From positions 248,001 through 312,000 of the forward strand of contig JBOFEA010000004.1 of assembly GCA_051647535.1 (NCBI GenBank): a DNA stretch of 64,000 bases, in the 5' to 3' direction. Position numbers and translations under genes: made by a program. Origin of the DNA: Brevinema_A sp051647535 (GTDB taxonomy: Bacteria; Spirochaetota; Brevinematia; Brevinematales; Brevinemataceae). This document shows positions 16,699 to 26,185 of the stretch, piece by piece. Below the pieces are notes generated by a model that did not search any database, was not told the DNA's origin, and worked only from the letters and a program-made list of their open reading frames with translations. Every line of letters begins with the position of its first letter. Position 1 is the first letter of the stretch.

Positions 16699-18813
16699 TT
16701 AATCAAATTTTATCATAAGAACCGTAAGATCATCCGAATTAATTGTATGTTGCTCTTTAAAATTATCTCTTCTTAACTGTATCAAATTTTTTAACTCTTC
16801 CAAAGAACAAGTTCTGTTTTTTTGTAAAAATTTCTTTGCAGAATCTGAAGGTTTCTGACTATCAATTTCAAACAAATCCAAAAAACCATCTGTATAACAA
16901 ATTAACCTATCCTGCTTGGTATACTTCAAAACTTCCGTATGAGTTTTGATTTTATCCATAATACCCAAGGGTACTGATCTGTCAAATTCCATTAATTTAA
17001 CATCTTCACCGCTAATCAAATAAGGAAGCGTATGCCCTGATGAAGACATAGAAATAGTCTCCGCACTAAAATCAATAAAAAACGCTATACAAGTAATAAA
17101 TTTGGAATTTGAAACATCCAAATCTAATAACTTCCTATTCAAAAGCTGAAGAAACAATGCAGGGTCAAATATTTTTTCTAATAAATATGTTTCTCTGTAG
17201 GTACCGTAAACATCTTTTACCATAACATTCATCATCGATGAAGATATTCCATGTCCACTAACATCGCTTATAAAACCAAAAGCATAAATCTTATCTTCAA
17301 TGACCAATTCTTCAATATAATAAAAATCCCCACCTAAATCATCAGATAATTCATAAATCGCTTCACATGACATCCTTTCTGAAGAAGGAAGTTTCTTTGG
17401 AATAAGATTGTACTGAATAACTTTAGCCGAATTAAATGCATCCAAAAGATTTTTATTAATGTTTTCAAGAGCTTCTTTTTTTTCTTCCAATTCTATCATT
17501 GTTAAAATTCTTATACTTTCATCAATGAAAAATACTATTACTCCACCGTAATCATTATTAGAATTTTTATGAACTCTGAAAAATCTAATATTATAATACT
17601 TTCTCTCAAAACAATAATCTATATCTAAAAATTCCAAGTTAGTTTTTTTAAATTGATTAATCGCTTTTTCAAACTCTTCTCCAAACCTACGAGGAAAAAT
17701 CTTCTTTCCCGGTACCCCGAATAAATTCATAGAATTATCTAATATCACTCTCAAACGATGATTATAAAAAATTATTTTATCATTTGAATCTAAGATTAAG
17801 ATACCGTCTTGGCTGTTTTCCAAAATAGTGTAATTAATAAAACTGTATTGCTGTATATTATCTTTGAAAATCTCTTCTTTTGTGATATCTTTAACAAAAA
17901 CACTATATCCCGCAAGCTCTCCCGTAACACTAAACATTGTTTTTATTTTTAATTCAATTTTGATAGGAATATTCATTCTATCTTTTAATACTGAAAAATA
18001 TTTGACATCTTTTTTAATTTTAAGAATTTCTAATGATTTTTTGAATGACTCTTCTTCTCCCTCATCAAACAAAACAGAAAAATTTTGTCCAACAATCTCT
18101 ACACTTCTGTAACCAAATAAATTCCTGGCACCTTTGTTCCAAGAAACTATTTTTCCTTTTTCATCAAGTGATACAGCCGCATAATCTTCTATTTCATCTA
18201 ACAACAGTTCAGCAGAACTTTCAAAAGACATACAAAAATTTCTGAAAATACTCGCATAAAAATGCGAAAACTTCGTATTTATACAAATATACTTAAAATA
18301 CGCAAGTAAACAGGAAAATTTATTATTAAAATAGAGACTTATAAATCCTTCTTCTTTTCTATCCGCGAAAAAAATAGGAATCATAAAAGAATGATTTAAT
18401 CGAAATGATTTTAGAAGATTTTCATTTTTTTGATTTCTATGTATTAAAGATTCTTCTGTTTTATACACAAAAGGAAAGCCAAATTTTTTCCTCTTATTTA
18501 AATGATAGTCATCTTTTTCAACAGAATCTATTAAATAACCAAATTCACTATCTCCTGAAGAGATAATCATTCTTGCAGTATTAATATCTTTTAACTTACA
18601 AATACTTATAAAAGGAACATGAAAATAATTCCGTGTTCCTTCAGCAAGATCTTCCAAAAACGTATTTTTCCAATCCGTTTTTAGAGTAATTAGAAAGACA
18701 TAGTTGTTATAAATGGATCTGCTTAGTTTGGAAAATTGAAGAATACAGACCAAATATACATAAATCAAGAGAAAAACAGGAAAACAAACCAGACTATAAA
18801 CAACAAACTCCAT
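16699..18813 (-). CDS. PAS-domain SpoIIE-type (PP2C) serine phosphatase
   Basis: A 704-residue signalling protein. It has an N-terminal membrane helix (about 3-25), a region of about 170 residues that may be a degenerate GAF-like sensor, PAS-like domain 1 near 211 (AVSLDEKGKIVSWNKGARN), PAS-like domain 2 near 337 (GILILDSNDKIIFYNHRL), then a SpoIIE phosphatase domain from about 470. Metal-binding motifs are present: DDLGGDFYY (about 490) and DVSGHGISSSMM. Such enzymes (RsbU, RsbP, SpoIIE) dephosphorylate anti-anti-sigma proteins; I see no STAS protein or anti-sigma kinase nearby, so the target is unknown. The ATG has AAGGA upstream and a good promoter at 18842-18870. It is a single-gene transcript. 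Confidence 0.9.
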   Translation of the reverse strand: MEFVVYSLVCFPVFLLIYVYLVCILQFSKLSRSIYNNYVFLITLKTDWKNTFLEDLAEGTRNYFHVPFISICKLKDINTARMIISSGDSEFGYLIDSVEKDDYHLNKRKKFGFPFVYKTEESLIHRNQKNENLLKSFRLNHSFMIPIFFADRKEEGFISLYFNNKFSCLLAYFKYICINTKFSHFYASIFRNFCMSFESSAELLLDEIEDYAAVSLDEKGKIVSWNKGARNLFGYRSVEIVGQNFSVLFDEGEEESFKKSLEILKIKKDVKYFSVLKDRMNIPIKIELKIKTMFSVTGELAGYSVFVKDITKEEIFKDNIQQYSFINYTILENSQDGILILDSNDKIIFYNHRLRVILDNSMNLFGVPGKKIFPRRFGEEFEKAINQFKKTNLEFLDIDYCFERKYYNIRFFRVHKNSNNDYGGVIVFFIDESIRILTMIELEEKKEALENINKNLLDAFNSAKVIQYNLIPKKLPSSERMSCEAIYELSDDLGGDFYYIEELVIEDKIYAFGFISDVSGHGISSSMMNVMVKDVYGTYRETYLLEKIFDPALFLQLLNRKLLDLDVSNSKFITCIAFFIDFSAETISMSSSGHTLPYLISGEDVKLMEFDRSVPLGIMDKIKTHTEVLKYTKQDRLICYTDGFLDLFEIDSQKPSDSAKKFLQKNRTCSLEELKNLIQLRRDNFKEQHTINSDDLTVLMIKFD

Positions 18814-18841
18814 AGTAATTCCTTAATAGTATCTTATTACT

Positions 18842-18870
18842 ATTATGATAAATAAAAACCTTTTCGTCAA
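18842..18870 (-). promoter_or_regulatory. Promoter for the PAS-SpoIIE gene
   Basis: On the minus strand there is TTGACG (18870-18865), a 17-base spacer and CATAAT (18847-18842), about 28 bases before the ATG at 18813. Confidence 0.65.
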
Positions 18871-19421
18871 GTTTTATCTTTAGAATTTTAATTTGAATAT
18901 TTAATAAAATTATTTGACGTTCTTTATTCAAAATATGTACATTTATGATATAAATATACAAGGTATATATTAAATAATTTTTATCTGAAACAATATTTTA
19001 TTGCAGATAAAACACAAATGATATGTTCTATATTATAAATACTAAATTTAAATAAAATATTAAATAATATTAGTATTAGTATGTAGGTAAGAATCTTTTT
19101 ATTTGTTTTTCGAGTATATATATTGGTCTAGGAATGATTAGAAAGACTTTTTTTTCTGTTATAAGTTGAAAGGTCTTTCGTTGTTTATGTGCTTTATTTG
19201 TATTTTTTGTGCGAATTTTTGAAAATTTTTTGATTGTTGTGTCTTTGTGCGAATTTTAGGTTTAAAAATAGTTCAAAAAACGCACAATTTTATTATTTTC
19301 TAAGTATTCAAGTTTTTCAATGTTGTAAACCGAATTATAATTATAAGCTTATGGTAATGTGCTTTTATCAAATAAAAATAGTAGAGTTTTTGTTTGAAAT
19401 TAAATTTCAGGGTTTATTGCA
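18871..19421. other. Gene-free stretch with hairpin and repeated TTGTGCG motifs
   Basis: I see no credible coding sequence here. Contents: an imperfect 12-bp hairpin (19141-19152 with 19168-19179; stem GAAAGAC/GTCTTTC plus wobble pairs) followed by T-rich sequence; TTGTGCG at 19207-19213 and 19245-19251 inside a 14-base direct repeat; its inverse CGCACAA at 19281-19287; and a 15-base inverted repeat TGAAATTAAATTTCA (19395-19409) just before the next ATG. These could be operator sites or a small RNA locus. I found no convincing promoter pair. Confidence 0.5.
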
Positions 19422-21626
19422 ATGAAAAGTATAAAATTATTGATATTTTGTATGCTATCTCTTCCTCTTTCTGCATATTCTCAATCCAGTATTTCAAATT
19501 TGATTACGTCAATTGCCGTAAAAGAAATTCAATCAAATGCAGTTGTTCTTCAATGGAAATCAAATAAACCTTCCGGTACTTTTTCTATTTATTATAACAC
19601 TAATCAAGTTATTAAAGATAAATTTGTTCTTAGAACTTCTAAACGTGCTATTTCGACTAATTTAACTGGAACGATTACCGGTTCGTTATTTAATTATGAG
19701 CAGCAAATTCCTCTCCCGCAAGGTGGCAAATATTACTTTGCAGTAATTTTTGAAGATAGTGTTTCAATAGATGATACGGCTCGCGGATTGCAGGGATATG
19801 ATCCTTTTGTTCAAAATAACGTATTGATTCCTAATCTTAATATTACAATACAGCCTGTCACATTTCAAATTAAGTCTTCTCGTTTTAATAAGAGAATAAA
19901 TCCTCAAACTATTAGTTTTCCTTATGATGGTTATTTAGTCACTTCGTTAAATTTAAAATCATTTGAAGATGTATTTAGATTATCTTGGTCTGTTTATCCT
20001 AAAGATTTATCTGAATATGTTTTTATTATTTATAGAAGCAAGTATCCTATATGTCAGTTTGGAAGCCCTGAAGGTCTTCCCGAATATGCTCGGGTCACGA
20101 ATCAGTTTTTCTTTGAAGACAGAAATATTTCGTTTGAAACACCTTATTATTATGCTGTTGTAAGCTTAGATTCCAAACAATGGGATTTGGGAATAAATTT
20201 ATTTACACAGCCTGCTGTATTAGTGAAAAATTCTCCTCCGTTTGATATAACACCTAAAGTTGAGTATATCAAGATAAAAGAAAAATCTCCTGTGTTTAAA
20301 TCCGAAGTTCTTTCTGAAGAAGATGTTGAAGAAGCTGTGCGTCAAACGTTATCAAATTTGCAAATTATGCCTCTTTACCGTACTAATCAGAGATTAGCAT
20401 CGGAAGTGTTGGAAGATCCATTAAAACAAAATCTGGAACCCTTAACAGATCAAGAAATTTCAAATCTTTCACAGTTAAATAATACTAGTAGAACATCTGA
20501 TCAACTTTATTTGCAAGAAAATTCTGCAAAATTCCAAAAATTAAATTTGGAAAGCGACACTATGGATTTTGCTTCGAAGATTCTTCTTGAAGATAAAAAT
20601 AAAATCTTAAAAGATCAAAGCGAATTAGAAAAAAAGTTTTTGGAAGACGAATGGAAAGATTATAAAGAAGTAAAAACTAAGTTTGATCAAATTAAAAAAC
20701 CTTTGTCTGAATTTAAACAATTAGAGAGAAGGCTTCTTGTATCGGATAAGTTGTCCGAATCACAATTTAAAAATTGTTTGGATAATTATTTCAAAGCTAA
20801 GGACAAACTCGCTATAGCAAATTTTCAGCTCAGGGGTATGGGAAACGGTATAGAAAAAAGAAGATCCCAAAGAGAAAAAAAGTTTTTGGAAGATATCAAA
20901 AAAATTCACTCAAAAGCTTTAAAAACAACAAAATTATCTTCTATAGCGAATGGGATTTCATATAAAGTATTCAACTTGGATCCTAATAATATTAATGAAA
21001 CATTAATTTTAGGATCGGTTGCCAACCCACCATCCGAGAATATTAATTCTCGTAAATCCAACTTAAATTACGAAAAGGTATATTTTGATTCAGACAATAA
21101 TAATTTTCCTGTTTTTCAAATGCCTGAATCTTGTACTCCTGAAGAACGATTAGAAAAATTAAAATCCCGCTATCAAGATATTCCTACAGAAGTTATTCCT
21201 ACAATTAACGATATTCCTAAAGAAATTTGGATGGCGGATAAAGAACGCTGGCTGAGTGAAAATAAAAATCTATGGTTGAATAAACAAGATTTCTGGTTCC
21301 AACAAACTGTAGAAATTTTGGGAGAAGATTATAATCAAATCAGCAGTAAGTGGATGCGGCCTTCACCTACAGTTGCTTTAAATGAAGCTCAAAAAGCTCT
21401 TTCTTCTAAGAAATTTAATGAAGCTCTGTATTTGTTAAGCTTTGTTCCTAAAGAATCTGCAAATAATCTGATGATGCTCGGCAGAATTTATTATGAATTG
21501 AAAGCTTATCGAGAGGCATTTTCCGTCTTTATTACGGCATATCAGATGAGTATTCCGGAATCCGATTATTGGCTGGAACGGTCTGCTGAAAAAATACTAA
21601 ATCGTTCTATCATTGAAAAAAGATGA
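19422..21626 (+). CDS. Large exported protein with Fn3-like N-terminus, coiled coil and C-terminal TPR
   Basis: A 734-residue protein, not recognised as a named family. A signal peptide (1-20, ending SAYSQ) is followed by an Fn3-like start (SNAVVLQWKSNKPSGTFSIYY). Two further Fn3-like segments follow to about residue 280 (VFRLSWSVYPKDLSEYVFIIY and nearby). A charged Lys/Glu-rich helical region spans about 300-520, and TPR-like helices occupy the last 80 residues (LNEAQKALSSKKFNEALYLL, LGRIYYELKAYREAFSVF). The ribosome site is a weak AGGG. The stop at 21626 lies 19 bases before the ATG of the next TPR protein, so the two probably work together in the periplasm. Confidence 0.7.
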   Translation: MKSIKLLIFCMLSLPLSAYSQSSISNLITSIAVKEIQSNAVVLQWKSNKPSGTFSIYYNTNQVIKDKFVLRTSKRAISTNLTGTITGSLFNYEQQIPLPQGGKYYFAVIFEDSVSIDDTARGLQGYDPFVQNNVLIPNLNITIQPVTFQIKSSRFNKRINPQTISFPYDGYLVTSLNLKSFEDVFRLSWSVYPKDLSEYVFIIYRSKYPICQFGSPEGLPEYARVTNQFFFEDRNISFETPYYYAVVSLDSKQWDLGINLFTQPAVLVKNSPPFDITPKVEYIKIKEKSPVFKSEVLSEEDVEEAVRQTLSNLQIMPLYRTNQRLASEVLEDPLKQNLEPLTDQEISNLSQLNNTSRTSDQLYLQENSAKFQKLNLESDTMDFASKILLEDKNKILKDQSELEKKFLEDEWKDYKEVKTKFDQIKKPLSEFKQLERRLLVSDKLSESQFKNCLDNYFKAKDKLAIANFQLRGMGNGIEKRRSQREKKFLEDIKKIHSKALKTTKLSSIANGISYKVFNLDPNNINETLILGSVANPPSENINSRKSNLNYEKVYFDSDNNNFPVFQMPESCTPEERLEKLKSRYQDIPTEVIPTINDIPKEIWMADKERWLSENKNLWLNKQDFWFQQTVEILGEDYNQISSKWMRPSPTVALNEAQKALSSKKFNEALYLLSFVPKESANNLMMLGRIYYELKAYREAFSVFITAYQMSIPESDYWLERSAEKILNRSIIEKR

Positions 21627-21645
21627 CTATTCCCTAGGAGGAATT

Positions 21646-22836
21646 ATGAGAAGATATGATTCGGGGATTTCTAAACCGGATATGATATTCTTTCGTTTGT
21701 TGTCTCGTTTGTGTTTAATTATTATTTTTGTTGCAAGTTTTGCTTTCTTGTATATGTTTTTCTATCCGGAAATTATGTCTCTTTATAAAAATTTTCAAAA
21801 AACTAAAAAAGAATCTTATTTCCAATCTTCTTCTATTTCTAAAGTTGACTCCGGAATTTCTCAGCTTTCTGCGTCAGATTCTTATCAAACAAACGATAAA
21901 TCAGCGAAAACAGCAGAGAAGATTTTTGTTGCATATCAATTAGGAGATACATTACTGGCTTCGCGTTTGATTGTTGATTTTTTGGCTGATTTTCCTGACA
22001 GCCGATTTAAAAGCCGAGTTCTTCTTATTGGTGCTAAAATTATGAATGATAAAGGTGATTATACCGGTGCCTTAACTTATATCCAAAAAATTCTTTCTGA
22101 AACAAATCTGAACAATCAAGAGTATTCTGAAGCTGTATTGTTGATGGGAGAAGTTGCTCGTGAAAGAAAACAATATGATTCTTATATACAGTCATTTTTA
22201 GAGCAGGCGTTCTTCCGAGCTTCCGAACCTACAAAATCCAAACTGGCATTTTATCTGGGTTATTTATTAATGCATAAAGGTGATTATCAAGCTGCTCTTA
22301 CTTATTTCAATAATGTAATTGGTGAAGACGGGGTATTAGGTCGGGCTGATTTGTACTATGCCCAGCAAATGAAACCTGAAACTATTAATTTCTTAATGAG
22401 TTTCTTGGAACAGTATCCTGCTTCTAAAAACTATTCTTATGCAAAAAGTAAATTTATTGAGGAAAGTTTTGTTTATGCTCAATTATTATCTACCCGTGGA
22501 TATTTTGACAGTGCGGAACGGTATTATTATAATATTATCAAATTGTTTCCTAATACAAAAGAAGGTGATCAGGCTAAGATTAATTTGTCTGCTCTTTATC
22601 ATCAAAACAAAAATGTTCAAAAAGCAAAACATATTCTTCTTGAAACTCTTGGAAATGATGATAAATCTCTTGATCCTGAAGCATTATTTAATCTTGGAAA
22701 AATTTCTTTTGAAACCGAAAGTTATGAAGATGCTTCCAAATATTTCAGACAGTTGACAGAAGATTTTCCTTTGAGTTCGTTTTCTTTGAAAGCAAGAGAA
22801 TGGCAGGAATTAATTTTTGAAAGCTTAAGGAATTAA
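21646..22836 (+). CDS. Membrane-anchored TPR protein
   Basis: A 396-residue protein with one membrane helix near the N-terminus (about 19-42, LCLIIIFVASFAFLYMFFYP) and a largely TPR-containing remainder facing the periplasm. Repeats show the pattern of paired helices with Gly/Ala/Tyr: AYQLGDTLLASRLIVDFLADFP, GDYTGALTYIQKIL, MHKGDYQAALTYFNNVI, SAERYYYNIIKLFPN, and ESYEDASKYFRQLTEDFP. The final repeats resemble YbgF/BamD-type tandem TPRs. The start at 21646 is chosen for a perfect AGGAGG three bases before it; an upstream TTG in frame would overlap the previous gene. Probably a scaffold for an envelope complex with the preceding gene product. Confidence 0.75.
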   Translation: MRRYDSGISKPDMIFFRLLSRLCLIIIFVASFAFLYMFFYPEIMSLYKNFQKTKKESYFQSSSISKVDSGISQLSASDSYQTNDKSAKTAEKIFVAYQLGDTLLASRLIVDFLADFPDSRFKSRVLLIGAKIMNDKGDYTGALTYIQKILSETNLNNQEYSEAVLLMGEVARERKQYDSYIQSFLEQAFFRASEPTKSKLAFYLGYLLMHKGDYQAALTYFNNVIGEDGVLGRADLYYAQQMKPETINFLMSFLEQYPASKNYSYAKSKFIEESFVYAQLLSTRGYFDSAERYYYNIIKLFPNTKEGDQAKINLSALYHQNKNVQKAKHILLETLGNDDKSLDPEALFNLGKISFETESYEDASKYFRQLTEDFPLSSFSLKAREWQELIFESLRN

Positions 22837-22860
22837 AATTTTATTATTAGGACTTGTATT

Positions 22861-23535
22861 ATGACGAAATCCTTATTTATTTTTGATTTATATAATACTT
22901 TAATCTTTGATGAGTTTTTTGAAAAAAGACAACAGTATCGTTTGGATGCTGTTTTGTCTTTATGTGAGAAATTGAATTATCCTATAAGGTTTAAAGATGT
23001 TATTGATGCTTACGCCTATTCTCAAGAATTTATGAAAGAAAATCAAAGCAGGTATTTTAGTGTAAGTATTTTTGATCAAGTGAAATATTTTGCTAACAAG
23101 TTAAATCTTTCAAGTGTTATAGAATTAAAAAAGATTTATGATATTTGGGCTTTTTCAAGTATTCAAGTTCCTCCTATTCTTCTTCCTTATGTAAAAGAAG
23201 GGTTGCTTGAATTAAAGGAATCAGGATACAAATTAGCTCTTATTTCAAATACAGCTTCTACACCTGGTGTTGCTTTAAGATTTTTGATGGTGGAGTATGG
23301 TATTTATGACTTATTTGATGATATGGTTTTTTCTGATGAATTCGGATTTATGAAACCTAAAGAAATGATTTTTCATCGTATTTTGGATCATTTGGAAATT
23401 GCTCCAAATGAAGCAGTGTTTGTTGGCGATCATGAATTTTATGATAAATATGGTGCAACGAATGTTGGGATAGAATATGTTTGTATGACACCTTCTCATA
23501 ATTTTTTAGAAGTATTGAGAAACTATTTACAATAA
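22861..23535 (+). CDS. HAD-superfamily hydrolase
   Basis: A 224-residue haloacid dehalogenase-type enzyme, probably a small-molecule phosphatase in the cytoplasm. Motif I is FDLYNTL with the nucleophile Asp9; as in several HAD enzymes, the second Asp is replaced by an aromatic residue. Motif II is LISNTAS, motif III Lys is in FMKPKEM, and motif IV is VFVGDHEFYD. A helical cap lies between motifs I and II. It follows the two TPR-protein genes after 24 bases with AGGA before its ATG, and its transcript ends in a strong terminator. Substrate cannot be told. Confidence 0.88.
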   Translation: MTKSLFIFDLYNTLIFDEFFEKRQQYRLDAVLSLCEKLNYPIRFKDVIDAYAYSQEFMKENQSRYFSVSIFDQVKYFANKLNLSSVIELKKIYDIWAFSSIQVPPILLPYVKEGLLELKESGYKLALISNTASTPGVALRFLMVEYGIYDLFDDMVFSDEFGFMKPKEMIFHRILDHLEIAPNEAVFVGDHEFYDKYGATNVGIEYVCMTPSHNFLEVLRNYLQ

Positions 23536-23566
23536 AAAAACATCCTCTAAAAGAGGATGTTTTTTA
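23534..23566. terminator. Bidirectional terminator
   Basis: An 8-bp GC-containing stem CATCCTCT/AGAGGATG (23541-23548 with 23552-23559) is flanked by A6 and T6. It ends the HAD transcript (plus) and the lipoprotein transcript (minus). Confidence 0.9.
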
Positions 23567-23594
23567 GGAATATTTTGATTGATTATTCAAAATA

Positions 23595-24080
23595 TTATAA
23601 GTTTGTATAATACATAGTAGTGGTTGGACAAGTTTTAGAAAAATTAACATTTCTAGAATCGTTAATGAAAAACCCTTTGCTATCTGTATAAGTAGTGTCA
23701 AATCCTGCTCCTACCAATTTTTCTTCAGTAATGGTAAAGCCGTAATATACAGTAAAACCATCACTACAAACTTTTTTGTATAGAGCTTGTGTTGAAGACA
23801 TAAGATTTACAGGGATATACCTAGGAGTTTCTTTATCTGTATCATAAATACTATAGAAAATACCTGTATATGGATCAACTGTAAAGAAACCAATAATTCC
23901 TCCGTTTGCTGTAGTTGAAAAGAGTGTTTTACCTTCTAAATTTTCAGGAAATGTTTTTTCCATAACACGTGCACTTCCTTCAGCTCCACCAACTTCTTCA
24001 AAATTTTGTGTTTGTAGCGCTGAACAACTTGCTAATGCAAACACAACTCCTAAAATGGATAAAGAATGAAAATTTTTCAT
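23595..24080 (-). CDS. Lipoprotein of unknown function
   Basis: A 161-residue protein with a signal sequence and lipobox (VFALASC, Cys19), so lipid-anchored. The mature part has beta-strand character with no motif I recognise (GKTLFSTTANGGIIGFFTVD, GFTVYYGFTITEEK). It has two further Cys residues, which may form a disulfide. GAGGAG precedes the ATG. It is a stand-alone gene between a shared terminator and a long AT-rich leader. Confidence 0.65.
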   Translation of the reverse strand: MKNFHSLSILGVVFALASCSALQTQNFEEVGGAEGSARVMEKTFPENLEGKTLFSTTANGGIIGFFTVDPYTGIFYSIYDTDKETPRYIPVNLMSSTQALYKKVCSDGFTVYYGFTITEEKLVGAGFDTTYTDSKGFFINDSRNVNFSKTCPTTTMYYTNL

Positions 24081-24255
24081 TTTTTACTCCTCAAATAAAT
24101 TTTTTTTAAAAATTCTAATTATTTGAAATTTTTATAAACTTAAGTTATTAATTTTAAACCAATACCAATGTATTTTTGTCACCTATGTCACCTTATTATA
24201 TTATATTTTAGATTAATAATCAAGTATCTCCCTAATTCTATTCTATTCTATTTTC

Positions 24256-24284
24256 TTGACAAAATTTTTATATAATTTTATAAT
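24256..24284 (+). promoter_or_regulatory. Consensus promoter for lepA
   Basis: TTGACA (24256-24261), a 17-base spacer and TATAAT (24279-24284): both boxes and the spacing are perfect. Confidence 0.9.
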
Positions 24285-24337
24285 TTTATTTGCCTTTGTA
24301 TTTTTTTGAAGTTATAACTATAGGAGAGCATTACTCA

Positions 24338-26140
24338 ATGTCTTATAAATCCACTCTTAGAAATTTTTGTATTATTGCTCATATTGATCATGGAAAATCT
24401 ACATTAGCTGACAGAATTTTGGAATTAACAGGGTTGATGGATCCTGGTAAATCCGGTTCTCAAGTTCTTGATTCTATGGAAGTTGAAAAAGAGCACGGCA
24501 TTACTGTAAAAGCACAAACCGTTTCTGCTCCCTATAAATCAAAAAATGGTTTGGAATATCAATTAAATCTTATTGATACCCCGGGTCATGTGGATTTTTC
24601 TTATGAAGTTTCCCGAAGTTTGGCTGCCTGTGAAGGTGCCCTTCTTCTTGTTGATGCAACTCAAGGAATACAAGCTCAAACTCTTTCAACTTTTTACCAA
24701 GCTGTGGAACATAATCTTGAAATTATTCCGGTTCTTAATAAAATTGATCTTCCAAATGCCCGTGTTGCAGAAATCTTAGAACAAATTGAGAAAGATTTGG
24801 GATTGGATGCTTCGGAAGCATTAATGGTTTCAGCAAAAACCGGTGAGGGAATGACAGATCTTTTTGAAGCTATTGTAGAGAGAATTCCTCATCCCAAAGG
24901 AGATGCATCTTTACCGCTTCAGGCTTTGGTTTATGATGCTTATTATGATATGTATCGTGGTGTGATTGTCAAAGTGAGAATTATGCAAGGAACTTTAAAA
25001 CGTGGACAAGATATTTTGTTTATGCATACAAACTCCAAGTATACAGCAGATGAAATTGGATTGATGCAGATCGCCTTTAATTCCAAGCCCGAATTAAGAG
25101 CCGGTGATGTTGGATATATTACCGCTCAAATTAAAAGTTTGGCTGATATTAAAATAGGTGATACCATTACAACAGTAGATAATCCTTGTGTAGAAATTTT
25201 AGAAGGGTATAAAGAACCTCAAGCTTTTGTATTTGCTGGTATGTTTCCCGGTGATGGTGAAGACTTTGTTGATCTTGAACACGCTCTCCAAAAATTAAAA
25301 CTTACCGATGCTGCTTTAAAATTTGAAAAATGGAATTCCGGTGCTTTAGGTATGGGATTTAAGTGTGGATTTTTAGGGCTTCTGCATTTGGAAATTATTC
25401 GTGAACGTTTGGAAAAGGAACATGATTTGTTTGTTATTTCTACTGTTCCTTCTGTTGAATATAGAATTACTTTAAATAAAGGTGAGCAATTTCTTATTGA
25501 AAATGCTACGGAATTTCCCGATCCTTCTCAAATCAAATTAGTTGAAGAACCTTTTGTTAAAGCCGTTATTATTACACCTAATGAATATATGGGAACTCTT
25601 CTTAACCTTATTCAAGAACGAAGGGGTATTCAAAATAATTTAAATTATATCGATTCTAAGAGAATTCAAATTGATTGCGAACTTCCCTTAGCTGAAATAA
25701 TTTATGACTTTTTTGATAAGCTCAAAAGCTATTCTCGAGGATATGCTTCCTTTGATTATACATTTTTAGAATTTCGTCAAAGTAAAGTTGTGAGAATGGA
25801 TATTTTGGTTGGTGGTCAACCTGTAGACGCTTTAGCACAAATGATTTTTGCAGAAGATGTTCGTCGTCGGGGAATTGCAATAGTAAAAAAGCTTCGTGAA
25901 TTAATTCCAAGACATATGTTTCAAATTGCTCTTCAAGCCGCTATTGGTTCCACTATTGTTGCCAGAGAAACAATCTCAGCTCTTCGTAAAGACGTAACCG
26001 CAAAATGTTATGGTGGTGATATTTCACGTAAGCGGAAATTGTTAGAAAAGCAAAAAGAAGGAAAGAAAAAAATGAAAATGATTGGTAATGTCAATATTCC
26101 TCAAGAAGCGTTCATTGAAATCCTTAAAAGAGACGAATAA
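24338..26140 (+). CDS. lepA: Elongation factor 4 (LepA)
   Basis: A ribosome-associated GTPase of the EF-G type that acts in translation initiation or back-translocation. The 600-residue length is standard. G1 is AHIDHGKST (14-22), G3 is DTPGHVD (80-86), and G4 is NKID (about 134). The LepA-specific C-terminus is present (GGDISRKRKLLEKQKEGKKK). The ATG at 24338 is chosen over an upstream TTG because it gives the family N-terminus (SYKSTLRNFCIIAH) and has AGGAGAG upstream. It has its own consensus promoter and terminator, so it is monocistronic. Confidence 0.97.
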   Translation: MSYKSTLRNFCIIAHIDHGKSTLADRILELTGLMDPGKSGSQVLDSMEVEKEHGITVKAQTVSAPYKSKNGLEYQLNLIDTPGHVDFSYEVSRSLAACEGALLLVDATQGIQAQTLSTFYQAVEHNLEIIPVLNKIDLPNARVAEILEQIEKDLGLDASEALMVSAKTGEGMTDLFEAIVERIPHPKGDASLPLQALVYDAYYDMYRGVIVKVRIMQGTLKRGQDILFMHTNSKYTADEIGLMQIAFNSKPELRAGDVGYITAQIKSLADIKIGDTITTVDNPCVEILEGYKEPQAFVFAGMFPGDGEDFVDLEHALQKLKLTDAALKFEKWNSGALGMGFKCGFLGLLHLEIIRERLEKEHDLFVISTVPSVEYRITLNKGEQFLIENATEFPDPSQIKLVEEPFVKAVIITPNEYMGTLLNLIQERRGIQNNLNYIDSKRIQIDCELPLAEIIYDFFDKLKSYSRGYASFDYTFLEFRQSKVVRMDILVGGQPVDALAQMIFAEDVRRRGIAIVKKLRELIPRHMFQIALQAAIGSTIVARETISALRKDVTAKCYGGDISRKRKLLEKQKEGKKKMKMIGNVNIPQEAFIEILKRDE

Positions 26141-26152
26141 TTTTTATTATAT

Positions 26153-26185
26153 AAAAAACACCTTCCCTAAAGAAGGTGTTTTTTT
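26153..26185 (+). terminator. Terminator after lepA
   Basis: A 13-bp stem AAAAAACACCTTC/GAAGGTGTTTTTT (26153-26165 with 26172-26184) with a six-base loop, followed by a U-run. Confidence 0.9.

Noticed and set aside
19234..19425. Open frame on the plus strand in the gene-free stretch before the exported protein at 19422
   Set aside because: No ribosome site, composition like intergenic DNA, and it overlaps the start of a real gene.
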